Position numbers and translations under genes: made by a program. From the IMG/VR virus record IMGVR_UViG_3300037189_002960, positions 1 to 49,022 of that record: a stretch of 49,022 bases of DNA; one strand, given 5' to 3'. The notes under the pieces were generated by a model. The model was not told the origin of the DNA. It saw only the letters and a program-made list of their open reading frames with translations, and searched no databases. Origin of the DNA: a virus. Positions within the stretch are counted from its first letter, which is position 1. Each line of letters begins with the position of its first letter. Positions 14,482 through 22,588 of this stretch are shown one piece after another.

Positions 14482-16298
14482 ACGTCATCACCATTGACTT
14501 CGAAACCTATTACGATCAGCAATATAGCCTGTCGAAGATCACAACCGAAGAGTATATCCGTGATCCACGCTTTGAGACTATCGGCGTAGCGGTCAAGGTC
14601 AACAACGAGGAGACGCAGTGGTTTAGTGGGACCAAGGCGCAGACGAAGCGCTGGCTGGAGCAGTTCGACTGGGATAACAGCGTAGCTGTGGCACACAACG
14701 CCATGTTCGACATGGCTATCCTCAACTGGCAGTTTGACATCCGGCCTAAGCGCATTGCTGATACACTCTCTATGCTGCGGGCTATCGACGGACCTGACGC
14801 GGGTAACAGCCTAGCCAAAGCCGCTGAGCGCTACGGGTTGGGCGTCAAGGGTAACGAGGTTATCAACGCGCTGGGCAAGCGCCGACTGGACTTCTCGCCC
14901 GATGAACTACGCAGCTATGGGGAGTACTGCGTCAACGATGTAGAACTTACCTACTCATTGTTGAAGGCGATAACGCCGCTTGTGCCTTCGCTGGAGACGC
15001 GCCTCATTGACCTGACCATTCGCATGTTCAGTGAACCCGTGCTGACGCTCGACGAGGAAGTCCTCACAAACCACCTGTCTAATGTGAAGGAGAAGAAAGC
15101 TGCACTGATGGCGGCTGTAAAGGCTGACAAAGAAAGCTTGATGAGTAACCCTAAGCTGGCGGACCTACTGCTATCTTTGGGGGTACTCCCTCCGATGAAG
15201 ATCAGCCCTGCCACGGGCAAGGTGACTCATGCCTTTGCCAAGAACGACGAGGCGTTCAAAGCCCTGCTTGACCACCATGACCCACGTGTGCAAGCTATCG
15301 TCGCTGCGCGTATGGGCGTGAAGTCTACGTTGGAGGAGACACGCACCGAGCGGTTCATCAAGATTGCTGAACGCGGTACGTTACCCGTTCCCCTACGTTA
15401 CTACGCTGCACATACTGGGCGTTGGGGAGGGGATGATAAGGTCAACCTACAGAATTTACCTTCGCGTGGTAATAATACCATCAAGAAGGCAATCATGGCT
15501 CCCGAAGGCTATGTGTTTATCGACTGCGACAGCAGTCAGATTGAAGCGCGAACCTTGGCGTGGCTGGCTGGTCAGGATGATCTAGTTGGAGCATTCGATA
15601 GGGGGGAAGATGTGTACAAGATCATGGCGTCCGCTATCTATGGCAAGCCGGTCGATAACGTATCGGACAGCGAACGGTTCGTGGGTAAGACCACCATCCT
15701 TGGCGCTGGTTATGGTATGGGCGCACCTAAGTTTCGAGCGCAGCTAAAGGCGATGGGCGTGGATTTGGACATCGTGCAATGCGACTACATTATTAACGTA
15801 TACCGCAAGACATACCCTCACATACCAAGGCTGTGGCAGCAAGGTAACAGAGCGTTACAGGCACTTATGATCCAAAAATCGGCTAAGCTTGGACGCAAAG
15901 ATGTGTTGCAGGTTGATTTGTTTGGCATACGCCTACCTAACGGCATGTACATTCGTTACCCCAACCTGCAAGAAGTCCAGACAAGTGAGGGAATAGAGTT
16001 CACCTACGACACTAAGAAAGGTCGCGCTGTTATCCCTACCCGCATCTACGGTGGGAAGCTTATCGAGAATGTCTGTCAGGCATTAGCCCGCATAATCATA
16101 GGTGAGCAGATGCTGATGATTGCGCGGCGCTATCGCGTGGTGATGACGGTGCATGACGCCGTGGGGGTACTTGTGCCTACGGAGCAAGCCGAAGAGGGTC
16201 GCGCTTTCGTGGAGACCTGTATGCGTATCCGCCCGAAGTGGGCAATGGGATTGCCGCTGAACTGTGAAAGCAAAATGGGAGCAAGTTATGGTGGATGA
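14478..16298 (+). CDS. Family A DNA polymerase with 3'-5' exonuclease
   Basis: The 606-residue protein replicates the phage genome. The exonuclease domain has ITIDFETYYD (Asp7, Glu9), HNAMFDMA (73-80) and YCVNDVEL (150-157). Polymerase motif A is FIDCDSSQIEAR (Asp351, Glu356). Motif B is RFVGKTTILGAGYGMG (400-415), with Arg400, Lys404 and Tyr412. Motif C is TVHDA (557-561). Leu408 occupies the position of E. coli Phe762. Motif C ends HDA rather than HDE. There is no 5' nuclease domain, as expected for phage enzymes. The start overlaps the previous stop. ADP-type or tyrosine variants at 762 are known to change nucleotide selection; Leu variants are reported from environmental phages. Confidence 0.95.
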   Translation: MNVITIDFETYYDQQYSLSKITTEEYIRDPRFETIGVAVKVNNEETQWFSGTKAQTKRWLEQFDWDNSVAVAHNAMFDMAILNWQFDIRPKRIADTLSMLRAIDGPDAGNSLAKAAERYGLGVKGNEVINALGKRRLDFSPDELRSYGEYCVNDVELTYSLLKAITPLVPSLETRLIDLTIRMFSEPVLTLDEEVLTNHLSNVKEKKAALMAAVKADKESLMSNPKLADLLLSLGVLPPMKISPATGKVTHAFAKNDEAFKALLDHHDPRVQAIVAARMGVKSTLEETRTERFIKIAERGTLPVPLRYYAAHTGRWGGDDKVNLQNLPSRGNNTIKKAIMAPEGYVFIDCDSSQIEARTLAWLAGQDDLVGAFDRGEDVYKIMASAIYGKPVDNVSDSERFVGKTTILGAGYGMGAPKFRAQLKAMGVDLDIVQCDYIINVYRKTYPHIPRLWQQGNRALQALMIQKSAKLGRKDVLQVDLFGIRLPNGMYIRYPNLQEVQTSEGIEFTYDTKKGRAVIPTRIYGGKLIENVCQALARIIIGEQMLMIARRYRVVMTVHDAVGVLVPTEQAEEGRAFVETCMRIRPKWAMGLPLNCESKMGASYGG

Positions 16299-16536
16299 GA
16301 TACATCCGGTAATCCAGCTACTTGTAGCACGGATGAAGAGCCACCCAAAAGAGTTTGGGTTTAATGCAGGCGGTAGCCTAGCTGTTACTGGTCGCTGGGA
16401 GACATGGATTGCCCAACTTGGTTGGCACATGAACGAAGCTGAGAAGGCACTGATCTATGGTAAAGCCAAAGAGGTAATCTTCCGACGTGTCCACGAAGAA
16501 GTAATGTATGCTATGCTAGAAGGAGTAGACCCATGA
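16288..16536 (+). CDS. Small hypothetical protein, paralogue A
   Basis: I choose ATG 16288 (GGGAGC upstream) over the GTG at 16264, so the gene starts within the polymerase 3' end. The 82-residue product has IQLLVARMKSHPKEFGFN, closely like VKLLVARMESHPEEFSLN in the next gene. The two are therefore paralogues from a tandem duplication. The family, a short helical protein with 'RM-SHP-EF', is uncharacterised as far as I know. Confidence 0.65.
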   Translation: MVDEIHPVIQLLVARMKSHPKEFGFNAGGSLAVTGRWETWIAQLGWHMNEAEKALIYGKAKEVIFRRVHEEVMYAMLEGVDP

Positions 16537-16889
16537 GCGAACCACATGATGTAGTTAAGCTATTGGTCGCACGGATGGAGAGCCATCCGGAAGAGTTTAG
16601 CTTGAATAGCCGCTGGTATGAAATCATAGGCGAAATAAGAACATGGGGTAACGAGGCCGACAAGGCTGCAATCGACGTAAGCCTGCGTGAAATCCGACTT
16701 AAAGAAGCCCATGAAGATGCGATGGACGAACTACTCAACGGCCCTGATCGTCGTCGCAAGGAAGCGGAAGAAGCTGAGTACGAGCTTAAGATGATACGGC
16801 AGCAAGCGCAGCAGGTCCTACGGAACACCACACAGACGGCAGGGACGTTCATTCCGGGCCTTCCTGCTACGAAGATAGGGAATTTTTAG
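16533..16889 (+). CDS. Small hypothetical protein, paralogue B
   Basis: This 118-residue protein overlaps paralogue A by four bases. Its N-terminal 75 residues align with A (LLVARM-SHP-EF, then W and a helical NEADKAA stretch). It adds a charged coiled part (RRRKEAEEAEYELKMIRQQA) and a Thr/Gly/Pro-rich tail. It is the longer and probably ancestral copy. Function is unknown. Confidence 0.65.
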   Translation: MSEPHDVVKLLVARMESHPEEFSLNSRWYEIIGEIRTWGNEADKAAIDVSLREIRLKEAHEDAMDELLNGPDRRRKEAEEAEYELKMIRQQAQQVLRNTTQTAGTFIPGLPATKIGNF

Positions 16890-16892
16890 GTT

Positions 16893-17051
16893 ATGGGAAA
16901 AAGTAAGAAGGCAAAGACCGCCGCTGGGCAGGTCAAGGCACTGCCGAAGCGGGCACCGTTCCGCAAGGTGTGCACCACCTGTCGCTCAAGCTGGCTGGGG
17001 GACCTTGTATACGATTGTGGTCATGATACCCTCATCGAACAAGACATCTAA
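16893..17051 (+). CDS. 52-residue basic zinc-ribbon-like protein
   Basis: ATG 16893 opens a frame ending in TAA at 17049-17051. The N-terminal half is Lys-rich. The C-terminal half has VCTTCRSSWLGDLVYDCGHD, with CxxC and a later CGH that could hold zinc. Such small basic zinc proteins often bind nucleic acid. The ribosome site is weak. Confidence 0.55.
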   Translation: MGKSKKAKTAAGQVKALPKRAPFRKVCTTCRSSWLGDLVYDCGHDTLIEQDI

Positions 17052-17071
17052 CAACAATTGAGGAGCAAACT

Positions 17072-17710
17072 ATGGAACCGACACACACCTACAAATATGG
17101 TGAACGGGGCCGCTCATTCAGTGCAGACGGACGGACGGGGGTAAAGACTGCCCGTATCGCTTGCAAGGAATGCGACTTCGTGGGGAGCATGACCGTGAAG
17201 GCTCTGCCCCCACCAGAATTGATGGATAAGAAATTCGTACAGAAGGGCTGGGAACTTGACCCGAATGTGTGCCCTAACTGCGTTATCAAGAGGAAACTAG
17301 CTAAGGCTGCAACCAAGAAGGAGCAACAGGATATGAATATGAACACCAAGCCAAACGGCGCACTGGCCGAAAACCCCGTCCTCAAGGCTGTAAGCGCCGA
17401 CACCCACAAGGCTCAGGCCAAGATGCACCAACTGCTTACCATGCACTTTGATGGGGATGAAGGCATCTACCTAGACGGGTGGAACGATGAGCGCATCTCG
17501 AAGGAGAGCGGTATCTCAGTTACGCACGTGGGTGAAGTCCGCGCTATTGCTTACGGAGATATTAAGGAGCCGCAGGAAATCACTAAGCTGCGCGCCGACA
17601 TCGAAAAGGTGGAGAAGGACCTGACTGAGATGTTGGCGATGGCACAGAAGGAAATTTACGACCTGCGAAAGCAACTTGCGGACCTGACCAAAAAGCTGGG
17701 GGTCAAATAA
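17072..17710 (+). CDS. Zinc-knuckle, HTH-like and coiled-coil protein
   Basis: The 212-residue protein begins with a two-part Cys site, ACKECDF (31-37) and VCPNCVIKRK (residues about 66-75), probably binding one zinc. A Lys/Ala linker follows. A segment ERISKESGISVTHVGEVRAI has the rhythm of a helix-turn-helix. The last 55 residues form a heptad-rich coiled coil (KLRADIEKVEKDLTEMLAMA). A DNA-binding or assembly role is likely, but the target is unknown. The start follows TGAGGAGCAAACT, the module's standard site. Confidence 0.65.
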   Translation: MEPTHTYKYGERGRSFSADGRTGVKTARIACKECDFVGSMTVKALPPPELMDKKFVQKGWELDPNVCPNCVIKRKLAKAATKKEQQDMNMNTKPNGALAENPVLKAVSADTHKAQAKMHQLLTMHFDGDEGIYLDGWNDERISKESGISVTHVGEVRAIAYGDIKEPQEITKLRADIEKVEKDLTEMLAMAQKEIYDLRKQLADLTKKLGVK

Positions 17711-17711
17711 A

Positions 17712-17888
17712 ATGCCGTTGGTCAAAAAGGGTGTGTTCAAGTGGACGCCCGAACTGGAAGCAAAACTTATGGGCTTGTTTGGCTACGGCCTGAGGGCCGC
17801 TGACGTAGCTGAGGAAATGGGTATCTCCATCTGCGCTGCCGAAGCACGGTATCGCAAACTGAAAAAGGCACAGAAAAATGACGGATGA
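17712..17888 (+). CDS. Small helix-turn-helix protein, GcrA/SANT-like
   Basis: The 58-residue protein has FKWTPELEAKLMGLFGYGLR followed by ADVAEEMGISICAAEARYRK. The W-x-E-x-E opening and the DVAEEMGIS helix-turn-helix resemble GcrA-type and Myb/SANT-like small DNA binders. It overlaps the glycosyltransferase start by 11 bases. It may be a phage transcription regulator. Confidence 0.6.
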   Translation: MPLVKKGVFKWTPELEAKLMGLFGYGLRAADVAEEMGISICAAEARYRKLKKAQKNDG

Positions 17889-18636
17889 AATTAAACGCCC
17901 CAAGATCATGATCGCCACACCCATGTATGGTGGGATGTGCACGGGGATGTACACGTTGGGCTTGCTTGTCACCATGAACAAGATGCGTGAACTGGGCATC
18001 GAAGTGCGCTGGGCGCACCTAACCAATGAGAGCCTTATCACTCGTGGCCGTAATGAATTGGTACGTTTTTTCTTGGAGACGGACTGCGATTATCTGATGT
18101 TCATCGACGCGGACATTGGCTTTGATGGTGAGGCATTGGCCCACCTGCTGGCCGTGGATGATGATATCGTATGCGGTATCTATCCCAAGAAGGAAGTGAA
18201 CTGGGATAGCGTGAAGCGCGCTGCACTCGCAGGCAAGGAAGACCTGCAAGATCATGGGGGTGCCTTCGTGTTCAACATGGTAGGCGACCAGCACGTCGAG
18301 ACTGACGAGCGCGGCGTTATTGAAGTGCGGCATGGCGGCACGGGCTTCATGCTTATCAAGCGGGGGGTATTCGATCACCTTGCGCCGCATGTACCGACCT
18401 ATCGTACATCGTCGTTTATAAACGACAAAGGTGAGTATGATAAGCCGCTGACCTATGAGTTCTTCGCTACCAGCATCGACGAGAGCGGTGCGCTGCTGTC
18501 AGAAGATTACCACTTTTGCGAATTGTTTCGCAAGCACGGGGGAAAAATCTACGCCCATCCCTTCGTGAAACTCGACCACGTTGGGACCTATGTTTACAAC
18601 GGGGACATTCTGAAATCGGGCGGCAATCTAAAGTAA
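17878..18636 (+). CDS. Glycosyltransferase, GT-A fold
   Basis: The 252-residue protein opens with PKIMIATPMYGGM, typical of nucleotide-sugar binding. DYLMFIDADIGFD carries the DxD metal site (DAD, 77-79). Later comes GTGFMLIKR and a C-terminal HPFVKLDHVG with His residues that may complete the active site. It should transfer a sugar from a nucleotide donor. The acceptor is unknown: options are modified DNA bases, a virion protein, or a host surface sugar. It lies in the replication module, not with the fibres, which favours DNA or host modification. No base hydroxymethylase was seen in the window. Confidence 0.85.
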   Translation: MTDEIKRPKIMIATPMYGGMCTGMYTLGLLVTMNKMRELGIEVRWAHLTNESLITRGRNELVRFFLETDCDYLMFIDADIGFDGEALAHLLAVDDDIVCGIYPKKEVNWDSVKRAALAGKEDLQDHGGAFVFNMVGDQHVETDERGVIEVRHGGTGFMLIKRGVFDHLAPHVPTYRTSSFINDKGEYDKPLTYEFFATSIDESGALLSEDYHFCELFRKHGGKIYAHPFVKLDHVGTYVYNGDILKSGGNLK

Positions 18637-18646
18637 GGAGCAAACT

Positions 18647-19183
18647 ATGAAGAAGGAACTGGGATACGGCCAAAAGGCCGCACGGATTATGGAGTTGCTG
18701 AACTCCTCTGATTGGACAGACCACCAGATCGCTTATGCGGTTGGGTGTCATGTAACCTACGTTAAGCAACTGCGCCGCAAGATGGCGCATAAGGCGGAGG
18801 ATAACCATCAAGAAGTGCCGGTGTCGGCAGAATTTGAAAAGATTCTCTCCGAGTGGAGGAACGATACTGAGGTTGAGACTGAGGTTGAGACTGAGGTTGA
18901 GACTGAGGTTGAGACTGAGGTTGATAAAATTCTTGCTGAGCGTGGTTCGCGTTACGGTACGTATGTCAAACAGGCGTATATTTCGCAGCGTATCAAAGCG
19001 GTTATGTCTGATACTCCGAACTGGATATCGCTGGATGACGACATGGTGGAGTCGCTGGAAATGATTTCCAGTAAGCTTGGCCGGATTCTCAATGGTGACT
19101 TCAACTACGCAGATAGCTGGGTTGATATCGCTGGTTACGCACAGCTTGTTGCTGACCGCCTGCAAGGGAAGGACTTGGTATGA
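18647..19183 (+). CDS. HTH plus DUF6378-like protein with a repeat linker
   Basis: The 178-residue protein has an N-terminal helix-turn-helix-like part (TDHQIAYAVGCHVTYVKQLR). A repetitive Thr-Glu-Val-Glu linker follows (about residues 74-93). The C-terminal domain has ILAERGSRYGTY, SLEMISSKLGRILNG and NYADSWVDIAGYAQLV, a pattern like the phage DUF6378 family of unknown function. The linker is encoded by a perfect 12-bp tandem repeat, so its length may vary between close relatives. The ribosome site is TAAGGAGCAAACT. Confidence 0.7.
   Translation: MKKELGYGQKAARIMELLNSSDWTDHQIAYAVGCHVTYVKQLRRKMAHKAEDNHQEVPVSAEFEKILSEWRNDTEVETEVETEVETEVETEVDKILAERGSRYGTYVKQAYISQRIKAVMSDTPNWISLDDDMVESLEMISSKLGRILNGDFNYADSWVDIAGYAQLVADRLQGKDLV
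18866..18925 (+). repeat. 12-bp tandem repeat, five units, inside a gene
   Basis: The unit ACTGAGGTTGAG repeats five times without a break; only the last base of the last unit differs. It adds TEVE four residues at a time in frame, so gain or loss of units keeps the reading frame. Confidence 0.95.
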
Positions 19184-19440
19184 TTACTGCCTATGAAGCA
19201 ATGGAGCAGGCTCACGCAACTGCGCGTAAGTACGCTTACGAAGGTATTAAAGCCTTTGAAGGTCTGACAGGTCTGGACCCTAAGAAGAACCCTCAGGCAC
19301 TTGCCACATTTGTGGCTGGCTTCATGCAAGCGGCGTCTATCGACTTTGCAGCATGGGCTATCCAGAACCAGATGGAAGGGTTTCGTAACGACTTTCAGCG
19401 CGTCAACGATGAATGGCAGGATATTAAACGGGAGAGCTAA
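19180..19440 (+). CDS. 86-residue hypothetical protein
   Basis: ATG 19180 overlaps the preceding stop by four bases. The product is helical and mildly acidic (EAMEQAHATARKYAYEGIKA), with a Gly-Leu-Thr-Gly turn and a hydrophobic FVAGFMQAASIDFAAWAI stretch that is too mixed to be a sure membrane span. No family is recognised. Confidence 0.65.
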   Translation: MITAYEAMEQAHATARKYAYEGIKAFEGLTGLDPKKNPQALATFVAGFMQAASIDFAAWAIQNQMEGFRNDFQRVNDEWQDIKRES

Positions 19441-19441
19441 G

Positions 19442-19573
19442 ATGGTAGGTGCAATTTTCGTAGTGTGTGGTTTGGCTATCGGAGCCGTGTGTTATGCTGT
19501 AGGCTTCATTGAAGGCCAGAAACAGGCACAGCCGAAGCGTGACAAGCACGGACGCTTCATTAAAGAGGACTAA
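19442..19573 (+). CDS. 43-residue single-span membrane protein
   Basis: ATG 19442 starts two bases after the previous stop region. The N-terminal hydrophobic helix (GAIFVVCGLAIGAVCYAVGF) is followed by a basic tail (QPKRDKHGRFIKED). Topology would place the tail in the cytoplasm. KHGRFIK-type tails occur in small phage proteins. Function is unknown. Confidence 0.6.
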   Translation: MVGAIFVVCGLAIGAVCYAVGFIEGQKQAQPKRDKHGRFIKED

Positions 19574-19579
19574 ACATCT

Positions 19580-20251
19580 ATGGTTGCGTGGTCGTACAGC
19601 AGCATCAAGACGTTCGAGCAATGCCCGAAAAAATACTACCACCTTAAGGTAGTAAAGGACGTCAAAGATGATCCGGGCGAAGCCGCTGACTACGGCACTG
19701 CCGTACACCTCGCAGCCGAAGAGTTTATCCGCGATGGCAAGCCCATCCCTGAGAAGTTTGCCTACATCCGCCCCATCGTGGAGCGCCTTGCCGCTCTATC
19801 GGGGGAGAAACACGCTGAACTTAAACTGGGTGTGCGCAAGAGTAACGATGGTTACGAGCCGTGCGGCTTCTTTGATAAGAACGTGTGGTGGCGTGGCATC
19901 GCTGACTTGCTGGTTATCGACGGTAAGCGCGCATGGTGCGTAGACTACAAGACCGGAAAGAACGCACGTTACGCTGATACTAAACAGCTAGACCTGCTGG
20001 CGGGTGCGGTGTTCACTCACTTCCCGCAAGTAGAGAAGATCAAGTCCTCGCTCATCTACGTGGTTAGCGGGGACCTGATACCTACTAAGCACCATGTCAT
20101 GCACCGCGACCAGTACCTATCGGTGTTTGATACGCAGCTAGATCAGTTGGAAGCTGCCATGGATAATGGTATATGGAACGCCAAGACTTCTGGCTTGTGT
20201 TCGTACTGTCCTGTGGTAGACTGTGAACATTGGAAGCCACGGAGGCGGTAG
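19580..20251 (+). CDS. PD-(D/E)XK nuclease, RecB/Cas4-like, with probable Fe-S cysteines
   Basis: This 223-residue protein starts SYSSIKTFEQCPKKYY, the usual opening of RecB/Cas4-type nucleases. YGTAVHLAAEEF supplies the helix-one His. RGIADLLVIDGKRAWCVDYK with TGK supplies the catalytic Asp and Asp-x-Lys. Cys15 at the front and Cys207, Cys210 and Cys215 at the end match the four-cysteine arrangement that holds a 4Fe-4S cluster in AddB, Cas4 and Dna2. It would process DNA ends, probably for recombination-dependent replication. Length is typical for the phage form. The ribosome site (AGAGG) is modest. Confidence 0.88.
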   Translation: MVAWSYSSIKTFEQCPKKYYHLKVVKDVKDDPGEAADYGTAVHLAAEEFIRDGKPIPEKFAYIRPIVERLAALSGEKHAELKLGVRKSNDGYEPCGFFDKNVWWRGIADLLVIDGKRAWCVDYKTGKNARYADTKQLDLLAGAVFTHFPQVEKIKSSLIYVVSGDLIPTKHHVMHRDQYLSVFDTQLDQLEAAMDNGIWNAKTSGLCSYCPVVDCEHWKPRRR

Positions 20252-20253
20252 TA

Positions 20254-20751
20254 GTGGGTAAGTTCAAAGACCTTGCGGGGCAGAGGTTTGGGCGGCTAGT
20301 AGCAACGAGCTACATCCCAGATCGTCGTCGTACAGGAGGCCCAGAAGGGGCATGGATTGTACAATGCGACTGTGGAACATACAAAGCAGTGCGCCCCTAT
20401 CTTCTCACTAGCGGACAGCAGGTAAGCTGCGGGTGCCTTGCACGAGAACAGGCGTCCACACGGCTTCGCACACACGGTAAAACTAATACATTTGAGTTCA
20501 ACGTATGGACCGCAATGCGTAAGCGGTGCCAGTACCCGAAACACCCTAAGTACCATTTGTATGGCGGGCGTGGTATTAGCATATGCCCTCAGTGGAGTAC
20601 GTTTGAAGCATTCTACGCAGACATGGGTGAGTGCCCGTTCCCTAAAGGCTCGATTGAACGCCTAGATAATGATAAGGGGTACGAACCCGTTAACTGTATA
20701 TGGTTGCCCAAGGTAGAGCAATCGAAGAACCGCAGGACAAGGAAACGATAA
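20254..20751 (+). CDS. AP2/HNH-type homing endonuclease-like protein
   Basis: I choose GTG 20254, twelve bases after GGAGG, giving 165 residues; an upstream TTG would add eight. The N-terminal zinc part has VQCDCGTYKAV and SCGCLAREQ. The C-terminal part has NVWTAMRKRCQYP, YGGRGISICPQW and GSIERLDNDKGYEPVNCIWL. This combination is common in phage proteins annotated as AP2- or HNH-type, many of which are mobile homing endonucleases. It lies beside a second HNH-like gene and overlaps it in TAATG. Confidence 0.75.
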   Translation: MGKFKDLAGQRFGRLVATSYIPDRRRTGGPEGAWIVQCDCGTYKAVRPYLLTSGQQVSCGCLAREQASTRLRTHGKTNTFEFNVWTAMRKRCQYPKHPKYHLYGGRGISICPQWSTFEAFYADMGECPFPKGSIERLDNDKGYEPVNCIWLPKVEQSKNRRTRKR

Positions 20752-21026
20752 TGGCCCGCGATTACAAGAAGGAAAACAAGTACGAATCCAAGCCTGAGCA
20801 GGTGAAGAACCGCGTGGCCCGCAACGCTGCCCGTCGTAAGATGATGCGCGAAGGCAAGGTCCACAAAGGCGATGGCAAGGATGTTGCCCACGTAGTCGCT
20901 CTCGACAAGGGTGGCACTAACAAACAGGGCTTGCGCGTACAAAGTAAGTCTGCCAATCGTTCATTCCTCCGCGATAAGAAGGGTAACCTCGTGTCGGAGA
21001 TCAGCAAGCGGGAACGCAAGAAGTAA
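20751..21026 (+). CDS. Small HNH-like protein
   Basis: ATG 20751 overlaps the previous stop. The 91-residue, highly basic product has KDVAHVVALDKGGTNKQGLR and later NRSFLRDK. The H-x-x-A-L-x-x-G-G-T-N-x-x-x-N/G-L and NRSF pattern is that of compact phage HNH proteins; the first His sits in AHVVA. The fold looks minimal and may be a nicking or DNA-binding enzyme. It precedes the helicase. Confidence 0.7.
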   Translation: MARDYKKENKYESKPEQVKNRVARNAARRKMMREGKVHKGDGKDVAHVVALDKGGTNKQGLRVQSKSANRSFLRDKKGNLVSEISKRERKK

Positions 21027-21043
21027 GCGCCAGAGGAGCAAAC

Positions 21044-22582
21044 GTGCGTATCATTGATAACAAGGCGCTGCTGGTGAAAGCGCCCGACCCATCTGTCATA
21101 ACCTCCAATATCGCCAAGAGCGCAGTGGTTGAAAACAACTTCGTCGCCGTGCGCTGGGGGCTGAAAGAAAGCCAGACCTTGGCTTCGCTGGGGTTTGATG
21201 CGCCGTCGCCCATGCTGCGTGACTATAAGTGGACGGGTAAGCATACGCCGTTCGAACACCAGAAAACCACAGCCTCGTTTCTCTCGCTACGTAAGCGCGC
21301 CTTCTGCTTCAACGAGCAAGGCACGGGTAAGACGGCATCCGTTATCTGGACGGCTGACTACCTCATGAAGCGTGGCTTGGTTAGCCGCGTACTGGTTCTC
21401 TGTCCGCTCTCGATCATGAAGTCCGCATGGCAGAAAGACCTGTTCACCTTTGCTATGCACCGTTCGTGCAGCGTGGCTCATGGCACCAGTGCGCAGCGCA
21501 AAAAGATTATCAACGCAGGGGCCGAGTTCGTCATCATTAACTTTGACGGGCTGGCAGTTGTGGCGGACGAAATCATGAACGGGGGCTTCGACCTGATCGT
21601 GGTGGACGAGGCCAACGCCTATAAGAACGCACAGACCAACCGCTGGAAGGTCTTCAACAAAATCCTCAAGGCTACCGACCCGCGCCTATGGATGCTTACG
21701 GGCACACCCGCTGCGCAGTCTCCGGTAGATGCCTATGGTCTCGCCAAGATGGTTAACCCCGAAGGGTGTCCTCGCAGCTTCACGGACTTCCGCGCCGCTG
21801 TGCTAACCAAGGTTACCAACTTCAAGTGGGTTCCCAAGCCTACTTCACCTGCTTACGTGCATAACCTACTCCAACCTGCAATCCGGTTTGAAAAGAAAGA
21901 TTGCCTCGACCTACCCGAGGTTACTTACATCGACCGTGACGCTCCACTAACAGCGCAGCAGGCTAAGTATTACAAGCAGCTCAAGACTGAGATGTTGCTT
22001 GAGGCAGACGGCGAAGAGGTCAGCGCGGTTAACGCAGCGACCAAGATCAATAAGTTACTCCAGATCAGCGGGGGCGCAGTCTATACAGATACGGGTGAAG
22101 TTCTAGAATTTGATGTGTCCAACCGCCTGAACGCAGTGATGGAGGTTATCGAAGAAGCCAGTAAAAAAGTGCTGGTCTTTGTGCCGTTCACGCACACCAT
22201 CGCGCTACTCAGGGACCGCCTAGAACAAGAGGGTGTTAGCTGCGGGGTCATCAACGGCAGCGTATCGGTCAACAAGCGTAGTGAGTTAGTCGATCAGTTC
22301 CAAGACAAGAAGACGCCCCATGTGCTTATCATCCAGCCGCAGGCTGCATCACACGGGCTTACGCTTACGGCAGCGGACACAATCATCTGGTATGCGCCGG
22401 TTACGTCAGTAGAGACTTACCTCCAAGCCAACGCCCGCATCAACCGTCCGGGCCAAAAGAACGCGATGACCATTGTGCACATCTGTGGCAGCGACGTGGA
22501 AGCCAAGCTGTATACGATGCTACAAAACAACATCGCCCACCACGAAAAAATTATTGATCTTTACCGTGAAGTTATAGTTTAA
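21044..22582 (+). CDS. SNF2-like superfamily 2 helicase/ATPase
   Basis: The 512-residue protein has motif I NEQGTGKTASV (90-100), motif II LIVVDEANAYKN (DEAN at 188-191), motif III MLTGTPAAQSP (218-227), and a C-terminal lobe ending in QAASHGLTLT, then QANARINRPGQKN (motifs V and VI). The order and the RINRPGQ motif mark a compact SNF2-type DNA translocase. In phages such proteins probably remodel replication or recombination intermediates. GTG start after AGAGGAGCAAAC. The gene closes the nuclease group and ends just before promoter-like motif P4. Confidence 0.92.
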   Translation: MRIIDNKALLVKAPDPSVITSNIAKSAVVENNFVAVRWGLKESQTLASLGFDAPSPMLRDYKWTGKHTPFEHQKTTASFLSLRKRAFCFNEQGTGKTASVIWTADYLMKRGLVSRVLVLCPLSIMKSAWQKDLFTFAMHRSCSVAHGTSAQRKKIINAGAEFVIINFDGLAVVADEIMNGGFDLIVVDEANAYKNAQTNRWKVFNKILKATDPRLWMLTGTPAAQSPVDAYGLAKMVNPEGCPRSFTDFRAAVLTKVTNFKWVPKPTSPAYVHNLLQPAIRFEKKDCLDLPEVTYIDRDAPLTAQQAKYYKQLKTEMLLEADGEEVSAVNAATKINKLLQISGGAVYTDTGEVLEFDVSNRLNAVMEVIEEASKKVLVFVPFTHTIALLRDRLEQEGVSCGVINGSVSVNKRSELVDQFQDKKTPHVLIIQPQAASHGLTLTAADTIIWYAPVTSVETYLQANARINRPGQKNAMTIVHICGSDVEAKLYTMLQNNIAHHEKIIDLYREVIV

Positions 22583-22588
22583 CAGGAC

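Noticed and set aside
18866-18925. Tandem repeat as a CRISPR array
   Set aside because: The 12-bp units follow one another with no spacers and keep the frame of a gene.
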